Source: Gordonibacter sp. 28C
GTDB lineage: Bacteria > Actinomycetota > Coriobacteriia > Coriobacteriales > Eggerthellaceae
Reading direction: 5' to 3'
Length of the DNA: 64,000 nucleotides
Assembly (NCBI RefSeq): GCF_003339845.1
Contig: NZ_PPTR01000009.1
Span: 62,001-126,000 of the forward strand
Shown here piece by piece: positions 36,975-46,029 of the stretch (positions are counted from its first letter, which is position 1; every line of letters begins with the position of its first letter). A program made the position numbers and the translations under genes. The notes beneath the pieces were generated by a model. That model had not been told where the DNA came from, did not search any database, and saw only the letters and a list, made by a program, of their open reading frames with translations.

Positions 36975-38429
36975 TTAGGGCAAATCCTTGTCGGAGGCGA
37001 TGAGCTGCACGAACTCGGCGTGCGTATGCACGCCGAGCTTCGCGTAGATGTTGCGCACGTGCGTGCGCACGGTGTTGTAGGAAATGAAAAGCCGCTCCCC
37101 GATGGTCCTCGCGTCGATGCCCTTCGCCATCAGCATGAAAACCTCCCGCTCGCGCCGGGACAGGTTGTACTGCTCGGCCACCTGGGCGCAGTGGTCGCGA
37201 AAGCCCGGCTTCTGGTAGGCGTCGAGGGATTCGCAGGTGTTCTCGGGAAGGGCGAAGTCGGCCTTTTCCACGGGAACGTCGAGCATCTTCTCGAGCTTCT
37301 TCTCGTTCATGAGGAAGAACTCGGCGAACAGCACGAGGGCGATCATGCCGATGCCGATGGCGCCGATGGGAAGGATGCCGTAGACTATCTCGCCCCCCGC
37401 CCATCCGACGAGCGAGCCGCCGTAAACCGCGCCGCTGCCGTAGCCGACCACTTTTATGGAGGACGCCGACGTCTTGAACGCGATGGCCGAGAGCAGTATC
37501 CAGCTCGAGGACGAGATGGCCGCGCTGCAGCAGTCGAACGCGGACAGCACGACGATGGAGTCGTCTCCCGTGAGCCAGAGCGCGAATAGAACGATGCTGA
37601 TGGCCAGGAACACATGGTAGATGAACCGGGTGAACGAGAACTTCTCGGAAGCCACGAGCGCCAGGGCCACGAACACGATGCCGAGGAACGTGACCCAGAG
37701 CGAGACGAGTATCCGCTCGTCGGCGAACAGGTCGGCCGAAAGCCGGCCGATGGAGTGCCCGCGCATGAACGACGCGGCGAACCCCAGCACGAACAGCCCG
37801 CCGATGAGCGACTTGAACCCTGGCGGCAGCGTTTGCGACCCGTTGTCGGCCTCGAACCCGCCTTCGCTGGCCGCCGTGAGCGAGAACGCGCTCGCGCAAA
37901 GGGGCAGAAGCGAGAGCAGCGCCTTCTCGATAAGCCCGGGCAGCTGCAGGAAGAAGTTGTAGCACAGAAACGCCGTGATGAGCGAGAGCGAGGCGTAGAT
38001 GACCATGGTGCGGATGCCCAGCTCGGCGAACTTCGAGAAGAGCTTGAGCGCGACGACCGCGGTCCCCATCCCGGTGAGGGCGGCGAAGGCCAGGAACACC
38101 GGCAACGGCAACTGCAGGTAGGTGGCCGCGATGCAGCCGACGGTCGCCAGCGAGGCGATGAGGCCGGCAAGAAGGACGAACCGCCCTTTGCGCAGAAGGT
38201 CGTAAGCGGCCGAATCGTGCGTCGCCGCGACGACGATGGTCAGGACCAAGGCGGCGGTCGACACCGCGTACTGCTGCATGACCACGGTTTGCAGCGCATG
38301 GTAAGACGGGTTCAGGCACTCCCCGGTGTATATCAGCAATATCCACGCCACCCAGAACACCGTGCCCAGAACCCAGGCGAACGGCATGAGGCGCGCGGCG
38401 TTGTTCTGGTATTCCTCGAGCTTCCCCAT
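36975..38429 (-). CDS. Membrane-bound LuxR-family transcriptional regulator
   Basis: A 484-aa regulator with about 12 hydrophobic segments (residues 15-400) and a C-terminal LuxR-type HTH (LSRREREVFMLMAKGI, then TIGERLFISYNTVRTHVRNIYAKLG). Such fused membrane-sensor/HTH proteins are common in Eggerthellaceae and usually sit beside the reductase genes they control. This one is divergent from an eight-gene Mo-reductase cluster, and a perfect 19-bp palindrome lies between. The membrane half may sense the reductase substrate. The ATG at 38429 follows GAGGGGGC; upstream 38477 lacks a site. Confidence 0.87.
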   Translation of the reverse strand: MGKLEEYQNNAARLMPFAWVLGTVFWVAWILLIYTGECLNPSYHALQTVVMQQYAVSTAALVLTIVVAATHDSAAYDLLRKGRFVLLAGLIASLATVGCIAATYLQLPLPVFLAFAALTGMGTAVVALKLFSKFAELGIRTMVIYASLSLITAFLCYNFFLQLPGLIEKALLSLLPLCASAFSLTAASEGGFEADNGSQTLPPGFKSLIGGLFVLGFAASFMRGHSIGRLSADLFADERILVSLWVTFLGIVFVALALVASEKFSFTRFIYHVFLAISIVLFALWLTGDDSIVVLSAFDCCSAAISSSSWILLSAIAFKTSASSIKVVGYGSGAVYGGSLVGWAGGEIVYGILPIGAIGIGMIALVLFAEFFLMNEKKLEKMLDVPVEKADFALPENTCESLDAYQKPGFRDHCAQVAEQYNLSRREREVFMLMAKGIDARTIGERLFISYNTVRTHVRNIYAKLGVHTHAEFVQLIASDKDLP

Positions 38430-38503
38430 AGCCCCCTCGCTTATCGGAAACGAGCGATTCCCCCGACGCTTCGCCAACTATAGCAGAGCGCTTACGTAGG
38501 GTT

Positions 38504-38522
38504 TTACTGCAATTTGCAGTAA
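38504..38522. promoter_or_regulatory. Perfect 19-bp palindrome, candidate LuxR-regulator operator
   Basis: TTACTGCAA and TTGCAGTAA flank a single central T, giving nine perfect pairs. It lies in the divergent region between the membrane LuxR gene and the Mo-reductase cluster, 75 bases from the first and 99 from the second. A partial half-site (CTGCAAAT) recurs at about 38539-38546, and ACGTAG occurs on both sides. Confidence 0.55.
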
Positions 38523-38621
38523 TGCGCGCAACGCACCCCTGCAAATCGTACGTAGTTCAACGCTGCGGCTTACCGGTATGTTCCCATACGCAAGCAAACG
38601 GCGCGAGGGGAAGGAGCCGGG

Positions 38622-39290
38622 ATGGGGCAAACCGTTACCGCGATGAAAGAAGGGGCCGAATGCGCGGCGCTGCGGCGTTTCGTTGAGGGCAACCCCGCGT
38701 ATCGGGACATCGCGCTCGCGCTGGTGCGGGCCTGCCGCGAAGAGCGTCCGGTTGCGGAGGCCGCGCGGCTGGCCGCGCAGGCGGCTCCCGCGAAGGCGCA
38801 GCGCCTGCAGCGCCCCGAGACGGTCGCGCGCACGCTCGCGGAGCAAGGCGTTTTGGAGAGCCGGGCCTACGTTGACGGCGAGCCGTGCGATCCGGCCGAG
38901 CTCGCGCAGCGCGACGACCTTCCCGAGAGCGCGACGGTCGCGTACACGCTGCAAGCCACCCCCGAGGCCCTTCGCATCGCGGCGGCGCTGCAGCCGGAGC
39001 ATCGGCTCGCCGCGCTGCTGGACGAGCCTGAGCATCAGAGGGGGGCCCTCGTCGCCATCCTCGAGGCGGCCCGTGCGCGCGGCGGGCTCGCCCGCACGGA
39101 CATCGACGAGCTGTTGGAGGACAGCCCGGCGCTCGAGAGGGACGAGCGCACCGGCATCCCCCGTTTCTACCCCAGCTATTTCACGGGCCTGCTCGAGCAC
39201 GCGGGCGGGCTTGTGTGGAATGGCGCATGGCGCGCCACGGAACCCGGTCTGGATTTTCTGGACTCGCTTTCGCGGCGGTCGTGCGAATAG
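38622..39290 (+). CDS. Protein of unknown function heading the Mo-reductase cluster
   Basis: A 222-aa soluble, alanine/arginine/glutamate-rich protein that I do not recognise. It has no signal peptide, membrane helix or cysteine cluster. Residues 150-215 (RARGGLARTDIDELLE, then YPSYFTGLLEHAGGLVWNG and WRATEPGLDFLD) have the helix-helix-wing look of a winged-helix fold, so a regulator or a dedicated maturation factor are possible. AAGGAG precedes the ATG. It lies 34 bases before the catalytic subunit and is probably co-transcribed. It is not an obvious TorD, because a separate TorD-like gene ends the cluster. Confidence 0.6.
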   Translation: MGQTVTAMKEGAECAALRRFVEGNPAYRDIALALVRACREERPVAEAARLAAQAAPAKAQRLQRPETVARTLAEQGVLESRAYVDGEPCDPAELAQRDDLPESATVAYTLQATPEALRIAAALQPEHRLAALLDEPEHQRGALVAILEAARARGGLARTDIDELLEDSPALERDERTGIPRFYPSYFTGLLEHAGGLVWNGAWRATEPGLDFLDSLSRRSCE

Positions 39291-39324
39291 AGGAGCAAGA
39301 GAGCGTGAAGAGGAGGAGGTACAG

Positions 39325-42084
39325 GTGAGCACAATGACAATGAGCCGCCGCGGATTCGTGAAAACCGCTGCCGCGGCCGCCGTTCTGTCCGGTGTCGCCG
39401 CCGAAGGGGTTTCCCACCTGATCCCGGTTGCCGAAGCGCATGCCGACGAAGGCGGGGGCGAGACGATCGTCCAGTCGATGTGCCGTGCGTGCATCCACAA
39501 CTGCGGCGTGAAGGTGCACATGCGCAACGGACGCGCGGTGAAGATCGAAGGCGACGAGGCCGACCCGATGTCCCACGGGGCCATATGCCCCAAGGGCCTT
39601 GCGGGCATCCAGGCGCTCTACAACCCCATGCGCATGAAGTACCCCATGAGGCGCGTGGGCGAGCGGGGCAAGAACGAATGGGAGAGGATCTCCTGGGAGG
39701 AGGCCATCAACGAGATAGCCGACGCCCTGTGGGAGGCGTACCAGAGCGACGGTCCCCAGGCGCTGGTCTGCTCGACGGGCGGCGGCGGCAACCCGCAGTT
39801 CTTCTCGCCGCACCGGTTCCTGGGCGTGTGGGGCGGCGGCAACTTCTTCGAGCCGGGGTGTGCGCAGTGCTACCTGCCGCGCAACTGCGTGCAGCCGAAG
39901 ATGAACGGCACGTCGGACACGTCCATCGCCGACGGCAACTGCAGCGAGCTGTACTTCGACGACACGCCCACGGAATGCCTGGTGTGCTGGGGCGTCTGCC
40001 CCAGCTACGACTCACCGGGAACGGGCGGCGTCATGATGGCGCGCCTGCGCGCCCAAGGGGTGCGCACGGTCGTGATCGACCCGCGCCTGACGCCCGACGC
40101 GGCGAAGGCCGACGTGTGGCTGCAGATCCGCCCGGGCACGGACGTGGCGCTCATGCTCTCGTGGATGAAGTACATCGTGGACAACGAGGCGTACGACGAA
40201 GAGTTCTGCCTCAAGTGGACGAACCTGCCGTTCCTGGTGAACGAGGAGACCATGTGCACGTACCGTGCGAGCGAGCTCGGCCTGGGCTCCGACACGGACG
40301 GCGTGGTGTGGGACAAGAAGACGCAATCGGTCAAGGCGCTCCCGTACCCGTGGGACGACGCGATCGAGCCGGCTCTCGACGGCGAGTTCGAGGTCGACGG
40401 AAAGAAGAGCCGCACGGCGTTCCGCGCGCTGAAGGACAACTGCGCCGCGTGGACGTTCGAAAAGGCCGCTGAGGTGTGCTGGGTCGACGCGGACGACATA
40501 GAAGCGGCCGTGAAGCTGTTCATCGAGGGCTCGCCCCAGGCAGGCATCGCGCTGGGCGTGGCCACCGACCAGTACATCCAGTCGGCGCAGGCGCCCGAGG
40601 GCGTCACCATTCTGGACTGCCTCATGGGCAACGTGCAGTGCCCGGGAGCCATGATCCAGCTGCGCGCGTCGAAGATCCCCTGCAACTACATCGTGCTCCC
40701 GTTCGACGTGTTCGGCGAGCATCCCCTGCAAACGCCTTACGAGGAGAAGGTCAAGCGCCTGGGGTATATCGAGCACAAGGCGCTGGGCCACTGGCTGGCG
40801 TCGCAGATCCCCGCCGTGTTCGACGCCATCGACACCGGCAAGCCGTACCAGCCCAAGATATGGATCGACCGTTCCGGCAACAAGCTCGCCATGCTGGCCG
40901 ACGCCTCCCACAAGGCGGCCGTCGGCAAGAAGATGGAGCTGATCGTGCACATGTACATGTACCCCACCTCCATGTCGGTGGAGCTTGCCGACATCATCCT
41001 GCCCACGGCGGAATGGCTCGAGACGGCGTATGCGCAGGACCGCATGAACATGTACTTCGCGCGCCGACCCGTCACGCAGCTGTACGAGGCGGTGGACGAG
41101 TGCATGATCTGGTCGTGGATCGCGAAGGCCCTGGCCGACCGCGGGCACAAGCGCTTCCAGCAGTCGTTCGACGAAGAGGTGGCCACCAAGTTCCTGAGCC
41201 CCTACTGGACGAGCTACGACCAGTACAAGGACTACATCGCCTACCGCGTGGGCAGCGATTACTTCGGAGACGAGACGTGGACGTGGGACAAGCTGGACAA
41301 GACGCTCCCCGCCGCGTACAAGTCGATGGAGGACTACCAAAACGACGTGTACTACAGCTACCAGGCCCCAGACCCCGAAACGGGCAAGCCGGCCGGGTTC
41401 GCCACCACGTCGGGCAAGTGCGAGCCGTACTTCGACGGCATGACCATCATGGGGCGCACGGGCGGCGTGAACGGCGCCGACGCGCAGGGGTTCACCTACC
41501 CGCCGGCGTCCGTGGACTACCTGCCGCTTCCGCATTACGTGGAGCCGACGGAGTCTCCCCTCACCGACACGGAGTACCCTCTCGTGCTCACCCAGGGCCG
41601 CATCCCCTTCTACCACCACGGCACGTTGCGCAACGTGCCCTACCTGCGCGAGCTGTACCCGGTCGCGGAGATCTGGGTCAACCCCCGCAACGCGAAGGAC
41701 GCGGGCGTGGAGACCGGCGACTGGGTTTCCGTCGAGTCGCGTCGCGGCGCCATCAGCGCCCGGGTGCTCGTCACCGAGGGCATCGCGCCGGGCGTCACGT
41801 ACATGGAGCGGTTCTGGAACCCGGAGCTGCTCGACTCCGACGACCCCTCGCGTTCGTGGAAGGTCATGAACGTGAACGTCCTGACGAAGGGGGACGGTCC
41901 GTTCAATCCCGAATTCGGCACGTACACGCTGCGCGGCATCACCGTGAAGATCACGAAGGTCGACGGTCCGCCCGAGGGGGTGTGGATCGAGCCTGCCGAC
42001 TTCGAGCCGTGGATGCCCCAGCCGAGCGATCCCACCGGCGGCGCCGAAGCCGTTTACGACTGTGGGGAGGCGAACTATGCGTAA
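39325..42084 (+). CDS. Tat-exported molybdopterin oxidoreductase catalytic subunit, substrate unknown
   Basis: Large bis-MGD enzyme, 919 aa. The Tat signal is SRRGFVKTAAAAAVLSG with a likely cleavage after AEAHA. The 4Fe-4S motif is C53-x2-C56-x3-C60-x27-C88. The cofactor domains show WEEAINEIADAL, GCAQCYLPRNCVQ (a cysteine-rich active-site segment that may supply the Mo ligand), WGVCPSYDSPGTGG and IDPRLTPDAA. It is about 130 residues longer than the DmsA-like protein at 18.7 kb and clearly a different subfamily. GTG at 39325 has GGAGGAGG close upstream; ATG 39334 is possible. The substrate cannot be read from sequence; dehydroxylases, sulfur-oxyanion and N- or S-oxide reductases share this architecture. 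Confidence 0.87.
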   Translation: MSTMTMSRRGFVKTAAAAAVLSGVAAEGVSHLIPVAEAHADEGGGETIVQSMCRACIHNCGVKVHMRNGRAVKIEGDEADPMSHGAICPKGLAGIQALYNPMRMKYPMRRVGERGKNEWERISWEEAINEIADALWEAYQSDGPQALVCSTGGGGNPQFFSPHRFLGVWGGGNFFEPGCAQCYLPRNCVQPKMNGTSDTSIADGNCSELYFDDTPTECLVCWGVCPSYDSPGTGGVMMARLRAQGVRTVVIDPRLTPDAAKADVWLQIRPGTDVALMLSWMKYIVDNEAYDEEFCLKWTNLPFLVNEETMCTYRASELGLGSDTDGVVWDKKTQSVKALPYPWDDAIEPALDGEFEVDGKKSRTAFRALKDNCAAWTFEKAAEVCWVDADDIEAAVKLFIEGSPQAGIALGVATDQYIQSAQAPEGVTILDCLMGNVQCPGAMIQLRASKIPCNYIVLPFDVFGEHPLQTPYEEKVKRLGYIEHKALGHWLASQIPAVFDAIDTGKPYQPKIWIDRSGNKLAMLADASHKAAVGKKMELIVHMYMYPTSMSVELADIILPTAEWLETAYAQDRMNMYFARRPVTQLYEAVDECMIWSWIAKALADRGHKRFQQSFDEEVATKFLSPYWTSYDQYKDYIAYRVGSDYFGDETWTWDKLDKTLPAAYKSMEDYQNDVYYSYQAPDPETGKPAGFATTSGKCEPYFDGMTIMGRTGGVNGADAQGFTYPPASVDYLPLPHYVEPTESPLTDTEYPLVLTQGRIPFYHHGTLRNVPYLRELYPVAEIWVNPRNAKDAGVETGDWVSVESRRGAISARVLVTEGIAPGVTYMERFWNPELLDSDDPSRSWKVMNVNVLTKGDGPFNPEFGTYTLRGITVKITKVDGPPEGVWIEPADFEPWMPQPSDPTGGAEAVYDCGEANYA

Positions 42085-42664
42085 CACCTTGGTTATCGAT
42101 CTCGACCGGTGCATCGGCTGCTACAGCTGCGCCGTTGCCTGCAAGACGGAAAACGACATACCGTTGGGCACGTACTGGAGCAAGGTCGTCGAAATGGGCC
42201 CGACCGTCAACGATCGGGGCAAGAAGGAGACGTACTGGCTGCCCGTGCAGTGCCAGCAGTGCGAGAACGCGCCGTGCGTCCACGTATGCCCCACCGGCGC
42301 CTCCTATCGCGACAAGGAAAGCGGCATCGTGCTCATAGACAAGGAGAAGTGCATCGGCTGCAAGTACTGCATGATGGCGTGCCCCTACGGCGTGCGCACC
42401 TGGAGCGAGACCGAGCAATGCGTGGAGAAGTGCACGCTGTGCGGCCAGCGCACCGCGGCCGGGGACGAGCCGGCCTGCGTGGCGGCGTGCTGCGCCGAGG
42501 CTCGCTTCTACGGCGATCTCGACGACCCCTCGAGCGATGTCGCGCGGGCCGTGGCGGCGACCGATCCCGAGAGCGTGCACGAGCTCATGAACGTGGGGAA
42601 CAACCCGACGACCGCCTATCTGCTTTCGAAGTCGGTCGCTGTTTGGAAAGGCGGTGATAACTGA
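42077..42664 (+). CDS. DmsB-like ferredoxin subunit
   Basis: Electron-transfer subunit of 195 aa. The cysteine sets CIGCYSCAVAC, CQQCENAPCVHVCP, CIGCKYCMMACP, and CTLC with CVAACC hold four 4Fe-4S clusters. It overlaps the catalytic gene by eight bases and the anchor gene by one (TGATG), so the three are coupled. The N-terminus has no signal. The 30-residue C-terminal extension (VHELMNVGNNPTTAYLLS) is typical of DmsB/NrfC-type subunits docking on a membrane partner. Confidence 0.92.
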   Translation: MRNTLVIDLDRCIGCYSCAVACKTENDIPLGTYWSKVVEMGPTVNDRGKKETYWLPVQCQQCENAPCVHVCPTGASYRDKESGIVLIDKEKCIGCKYCMMACPYGVRTWSETEQCVEKCTLCGQRTAAGDEPACVAACCAEARFYGDLDDPSSDVARAVAATDPESVHELMNVGNNPTTAYLLSKSVAVWKGGDN

Positions 42665-43485
42665 TGGCTGTTCAATGGTCGCTCGTTATCTTCACGCTGC
42701 TCACCGGCGCTGCTGGCTGGTGCTTCGCGGCTCTGGCGTTCGACGCGGTGCGCGGCAAGAACCAGGACAAGGCGTTCGCGGTCACGATCGTCGCGCTCGT
42801 GCTGATGGTGGTGGGCGGCGCGGCCTCCGTCACGCACCTGGCGCACCCCGGCAACATGCTCGCCGCGTTGAACAACCCCACGTCGGGCATCTTCGTCGAG
42901 GCGATGCTCGTCGGGTTGTCGTCGGTGTGCATGATCGTGTTCGCCATTCTGGTGAAGCGCGACGCGGCGCCCCTGGCGGCCAAGGTCTTCGCGGTTGTCG
43001 GCGGCGTCCTGGGCGTTGCCCTTTCGTATCTGGCGGGATCCTCCTACCTCATGGAGGCCATCTCCTCGTGGAACACCGTCGTGCTGCCCTTGGGCTATCT
43101 GGCCACGGCGGTTCCGGCCGGCATTGCGCTGTACCTGGCGGTGGTGGGCGGCGATGCGGAAGATCCGAAGGTTCTTCTCGTGGCCATGGTGGCCGGCGCG
43201 GCGCTGGGCGCGGTTCTCGGGTTGGTCTACGCGCTCGGTAGCGGATCGCAGGCCGATGTGACGCTGCTGCTGTACGGCGGCGTGGTCGCGTGCGGCGGCC
43301 TCGTGCCGGTCGTGTGCGGCTTGCTGGCGTTCAAGCGGCGCGCGCAGATGCGCACGCTCATGGCGGTTGCCTGCGCCTGCGCGCTCGTGGGGGCCCTGTG
43401 CTTCCGCGTGATCATGTGGGAGACGTTCGTGTTGGCCGCCGCGCAGGTGGGCGCGCCGTTCATCACGGATTTCATGGTTCTGTAA
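42664..43485 (+). CDS. DmsC-like membrane anchor subunit
   Basis: Quinol-oxidising membrane anchor of 273 aa with eight hydrophobic helices, in the DmsC family by layout: MAVQWSLVIFTLLTGAAGW at the start and SVTHLAHPGNMLAALNNPTS in the first loop, where DmsC proteins have a conserved histidine near the quinol site. It completes a three-subunit reductase with the two genes before it. A hairpin region follows before the NapG-like gene. Confidence 0.88.
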   Translation: MAVQWSLVIFTLLTGAAGWCFAALAFDAVRGKNQDKAFAVTIVALVLMVVGGAASVTHLAHPGNMLAALNNPTSGIFVEAMLVGLSSVCMIVFAILVKRDAAPLAAKVFAVVGGVLGVALSYLAGSSYLMEAISSWNTVVLPLGYLATAVPAGIALYLAVVGGDAEDPKVLLVAMVAGAALGAVLGLVYALGSGSQADVTLLLYGGVVACGGLVPVVCGLLAFKRRAQMRTLMAVACACALVGALCFRVIMWETFVLAAAQVGAPFITDFMVL

Positions 43486-43509
43486 CGGGGCGCTTGCCAC
43501 CGAGGGTCC

Positions 43510-43571
43510 GTGCGGCTTCCCTTCGAAGGGGAGCCGCACGGCGGCAGACCGCTCGAAGGCGGCTTGCCGCC
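43510..43571 (+). repeat. Two hairpins between the anchor gene and the NapG-like gene
   Basis: GTGCGGCTTCCC (43510-43521) pairs with 43528-43539 (extended by TT/AA, one G-T pair), and GGCGGC/GCCGCC (43558-43571) forms a second stem. No T run follows. They may reduce expression of the downstream NapGH-like pair or protect the upstream mRNA. Confidence 0.55.
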
Positions 43572-43614
43572 GTGCGAGGCGCGGAACGGGAAACGACGGG
43601 ACGACGGGGGCGGT

Positions 43615-44190
43615 ATGGATCGCAGGGCGTTCGTAATCGGAGGGGTCGCAACGGCGGGGTTCGCCCTGTTGGGAGGGGCGGCTACGGCGTTCGCCGGACC
43701 GGGGGATCTGCTCAGGCCGACGGGCGGGCAGGACGAGGCGGCGTTCGTCGCCCGCTGCGTCAAGTGCGACCGGTGCCGGTCGGCGTGCCCGCAGCAGTGC
43801 ATCCAGACCGCGTCTTTGGAAGACGGGCTGCTCGCGGCGCGCACGCCCAAGATGAACTTCCATCGCGGTGCCTGCGACTTCTGCGGCAAATGCGTGGAGG
43901 TGTGCCCCACGCAGGCGCTCGTCCCCTTCGACCCCGAGGTTGACAAGATAGGCGTCGCGGTGGTGGACGAGAACCGCTGCCTCGCCGTGGACGGGTCGTG
44001 CCGGGTGTGCTCAGACGTGTGCCCGTACGAGGCGATCTCCTTCGCGGCAGGCGGCATGCCCGCGGTGGACCCGGCCCTGTGCAACGGCTGCGGGCTCTGC
44101 GAGTACCGGTGCCCCTCGTCGGTCCTGCGCGCGTACAGCGCCACGGGCAAACGGGGCATCAACATCGAGAAATGCGAGGCGAGGCGATGA
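43615..44190 (+). CDS. NapG-like Tat ferredoxin
   Basis: Periplasmic-type ferredoxin of 191 aa. A short Tat-like leader (MDRRAFVIGGVATAGFALLG) precedes four cysteine sets: CVKCDRCRSACP, CDFCGKCVEVCP, CRVCSDVCP, and CNGCGLCEYRCP. This matches NapG/MauM ferredoxins that pass electrons from the NapH-type quinol dehydrogenase to a periplasmic reductase. It overlaps the NapH-like gene by four bases. Its presence next to a DmsC-type anchor is unusual and gives the cluster two possible quinol routes. Confidence 0.85.
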   Translation: MDRRAFVIGGVATAGFALLGGAATAFAGPGDLLRPTGGQDEAAFVARCVKCDRCRSACPQQCIQTASLEDGLLAARTPKMNFHRGACDFCGKCVEVCPTQALVPFDPEVDKIGVAVVDENRCLAVDGSCRVCSDVCPYEAISFAAGGMPAVDPALCNGCGLCEYRCPSSVLRAYSATGKRGINIEKCEARR

Positions 44191-45191
44191 GGCGCAAGAT
44201 TGCGAAGACGCGCGGCGCAGTGGCGTTCGCGCTGGTGATAGGGGTTGCGGTCTTGGCCTGCGCGTTCGACGCGGGAACGGGGACCCTGTCGGCCCTGGGC
44301 GTAGGGGGCATTGCGAGCCTTTGCCCCGTCGGGGCGCTCGAGGTCGCGGCGGGCGCGAAGTCGGCAGGCGTCCAGATGCTCTTGTGCGCGGGCGTCGCCG
44401 TGGTGCTGGTGCTCGTCCTGGGCAAGGCGTTCTGCGCATGGGCGTGTCCCACGACGTACCTGCAGAAGTTCTTTCGCGGTCGAAAGGCGCGCACGGGGGA
44501 AAGCCGGAGCGAGGGCGATAACGCCGACGGGTTCGCGCGCGTGCAGGGCGATGCGGATTCGGCCGGCCTGGCGGGCGGCGAGGCGGCGGTGGCGGGCTCC
44601 CGTCGCGCGGGTTGCGCAGCGTGCGGCGCGTGCGCGGCGCTCGAACCGGTGGGCGGCAAGCGCGACGGCGTGCAGGTCGATTCCCGCCACGTCGTGCTGG
44701 CGGGCGCGGTGGCCTCGTCGTTTCTGTTCGGGTTTCCCGTGTTCTGCCTCGTCTGCCCCGTGGGGCTCGCCTTCGCCACGCTGATAGGGCTGTGGCACCT
44801 GTTCCAGTACAACGAGACCACGTGGGGGCTGCTCGTGTTCCCCGCCGTGCTGTTGGCGGAGGTGCTGGTGCTGCGTCGGTGGTGCTTCAAGATATGCCCG
44901 ATCTCGGCGCTGCTCGGCCTGGTGTCGGGCTTGAACAGGACGTTCAAGCCGCAGGTGGACGAGGAGCGCTGTCTGCGCCCGCAGGGCGTGGACTGCCGGG
45001 CATGCGTGTCGGTGTGCCCGGAGCAGCTCGATCCGCATTCGGGGCGCATTCCCGAGTGCTCGAAATGCGGGCTGTGCGTGGACGAGTGCCCGGCCGGGGC
45101 GATCGCCATTCGGGCGCTTCCGAGAAGGAAGGGCTCCGGCGAGGAGGTCCTGCCGGTCGAAGAGCCGGCATCCCTCGGCAAGGCGCGCTGA
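44187..45191 (+). CDS. NapH-like membrane polyferredoxin
   Basis: Quinol-dehydrogenase-type membrane protein of 334 aa. It has about four helices with the cytoplasmic motifs FCAWACPTTY and WCFKICPISALLG (CxxxCP pairs typical of NapH/NosR), an extra CAACGAC pair in the mid loop, and a C-terminal ferredoxin with CRACVSVCP and CSKCGLCVDECP. It is translated from the ATGA overlap with the NapG-like gene. It should deliver electrons from menaquinol to the NapG-like protein. Confidence 0.85.
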   Translation: MRRKIAKTRGAVAFALVIGVAVLACAFDAGTGTLSALGVGGIASLCPVGALEVAAGAKSAGVQMLLCAGVAVVLVLVLGKAFCAWACPTTYLQKFFRGRKARTGESRSEGDNADGFARVQGDADSAGLAGGEAAVAGSRRAGCAACGACAALEPVGGKRDGVQVDSRHVVLAGAVASSFLFGFPVFCLVCPVGLAFATLIGLWHLFQYNETTWGLLVFPAVLLAEVLVLRRWCFKICPISALLGLVSGLNRTFKPQVDEERCLRPQGVDCRACVSVCPEQLDPHSGRIPECSKCGLCVDECPAGAIAIRALPRRKGSGEEVLPVEEPASLGKAR

Positions 45192-45245
45192 CGCGGCACG
45201 CGCAGAGGGATGCGGTTGACGAAACGAAAGGGAAAGGGGAGTGCG

Positions 45246-45941
45246 ATGAGCGAGAACGAGGGAACGGCCCGAAGCGTCGATGCGAGCGAGGCCGCCGAGC
45301 TGCGCGACGAGATGCGGGCGCGCGCGAACATGTACGCGTTCTTCTCGAAGGTGTTTCTGCGGGAATTCGACGACGAGGAGCTCGCGCGGCTCGGGTCGAG
45401 CGACGCTGTTCCGCCGCTGAACGAGCGCATGGCGGACGGGTCCCGGCGCCTTGCGCGCGCGGTGCAGGTGGGCGGCATCGACTACCGCACACGGCTCGCG
45501 GTCGAGTACGCGCGCATCTTCCTGTCCGCCGGCATCTCCGAGGGGACGGCCGCCGTTCCGTTCGAGTCGGTGTACACGAGCGAAGACCATCTGGTCATGC
45601 AGGACGCGCGCGACGACGTGGTCGCGCTCTACCGGCGGCACGGGCTCGACGTCGAGCCGCGGCTGCATACGCCGGAGGATCACCTGGGCTTCGAGATGGA
45701 GTTCCTGTCGACGCTCGCGGCCCGCAGCGCCGAGGCGCTTTCGGCGGGCGACGACGCCGCCTTCGCCGAGTTGGCGCGCGTGCAGCTCGGCTTCCTGGAA
45801 GGCCACGTGCTCAACTGGATCGGCGACTTGGCCGAAGACGTCGAGGAATGCGCGAAAGACGACTTCTATCCCGCCTTGATGCAGATCGTGATCGGGTACG
45901 CGGAACTCGATGTCCAGAACCTGCGCTGCCTGCTCGAGTAG
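45246..45941 (+). CDS. TorD/DmsD-family reductase chaperone
   Basis: Cytosolic all-helical chaperone of 231 aa that should bind the Tat leader of the catalytic subunit and assist Mo-cofactor loading. Family landmarks are RANMYAFFSKVFLREFDDEEL near the start, LAVEYARIFL, PFESVYTSED and EDHLGFEMEFLSTLA, with the conserved ED-H-GFE core. It ends the cluster, and a terminator follows. The ATG at 45246 has GGGGAG upstream. Confidence 0.88.
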   Translation: MSENEGTARSVDASEAAELRDEMRARANMYAFFSKVFLREFDDEELARLGSSDAVPPLNERMADGSRRLARAVQVGGIDYRTRLAVEYARIFLSAGISEGTAAVPFESVYTSEDHLVMQDARDDVVALYRRHGLDVEPRLHTPEDHLGFEMEFLSTLAARSAEALSAGDDAAFAELARVQLGFLEGHVLNWIGDLAEDVEECAKDDFYPALMQIVIGYAELDVQNLRCLLE

Positions 45942-45995
45942 GGGGCTTGCGCCCGTTCCGTTCCTCCATTCGCTTTCTGCCTATATCGTGTAAAG

Positions 45996-46029
45996 ACCGG
46001 TCGCCCGCGGGGGCGGCCGGTTTCCTTTC
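45996..46029 (+). terminator. Intrinsic terminator of the Mo-reductase cluster
   Basis: CCGGTCGCCC pairs with GGGCGGCCGG (one G-T) around GCGG and is followed by TTTCCTTTC. Its T-rich tail runs into the first TTTCAGG repeat of the next promoter. Confidence 0.8.

Noticed and set aside
38622-39290. TorD-type chaperone identity for the first gene of the reductase cluster
   Set aside because: It lacks the ED-H-GFE-type core, and a clear TorD-like gene ends the cluster.
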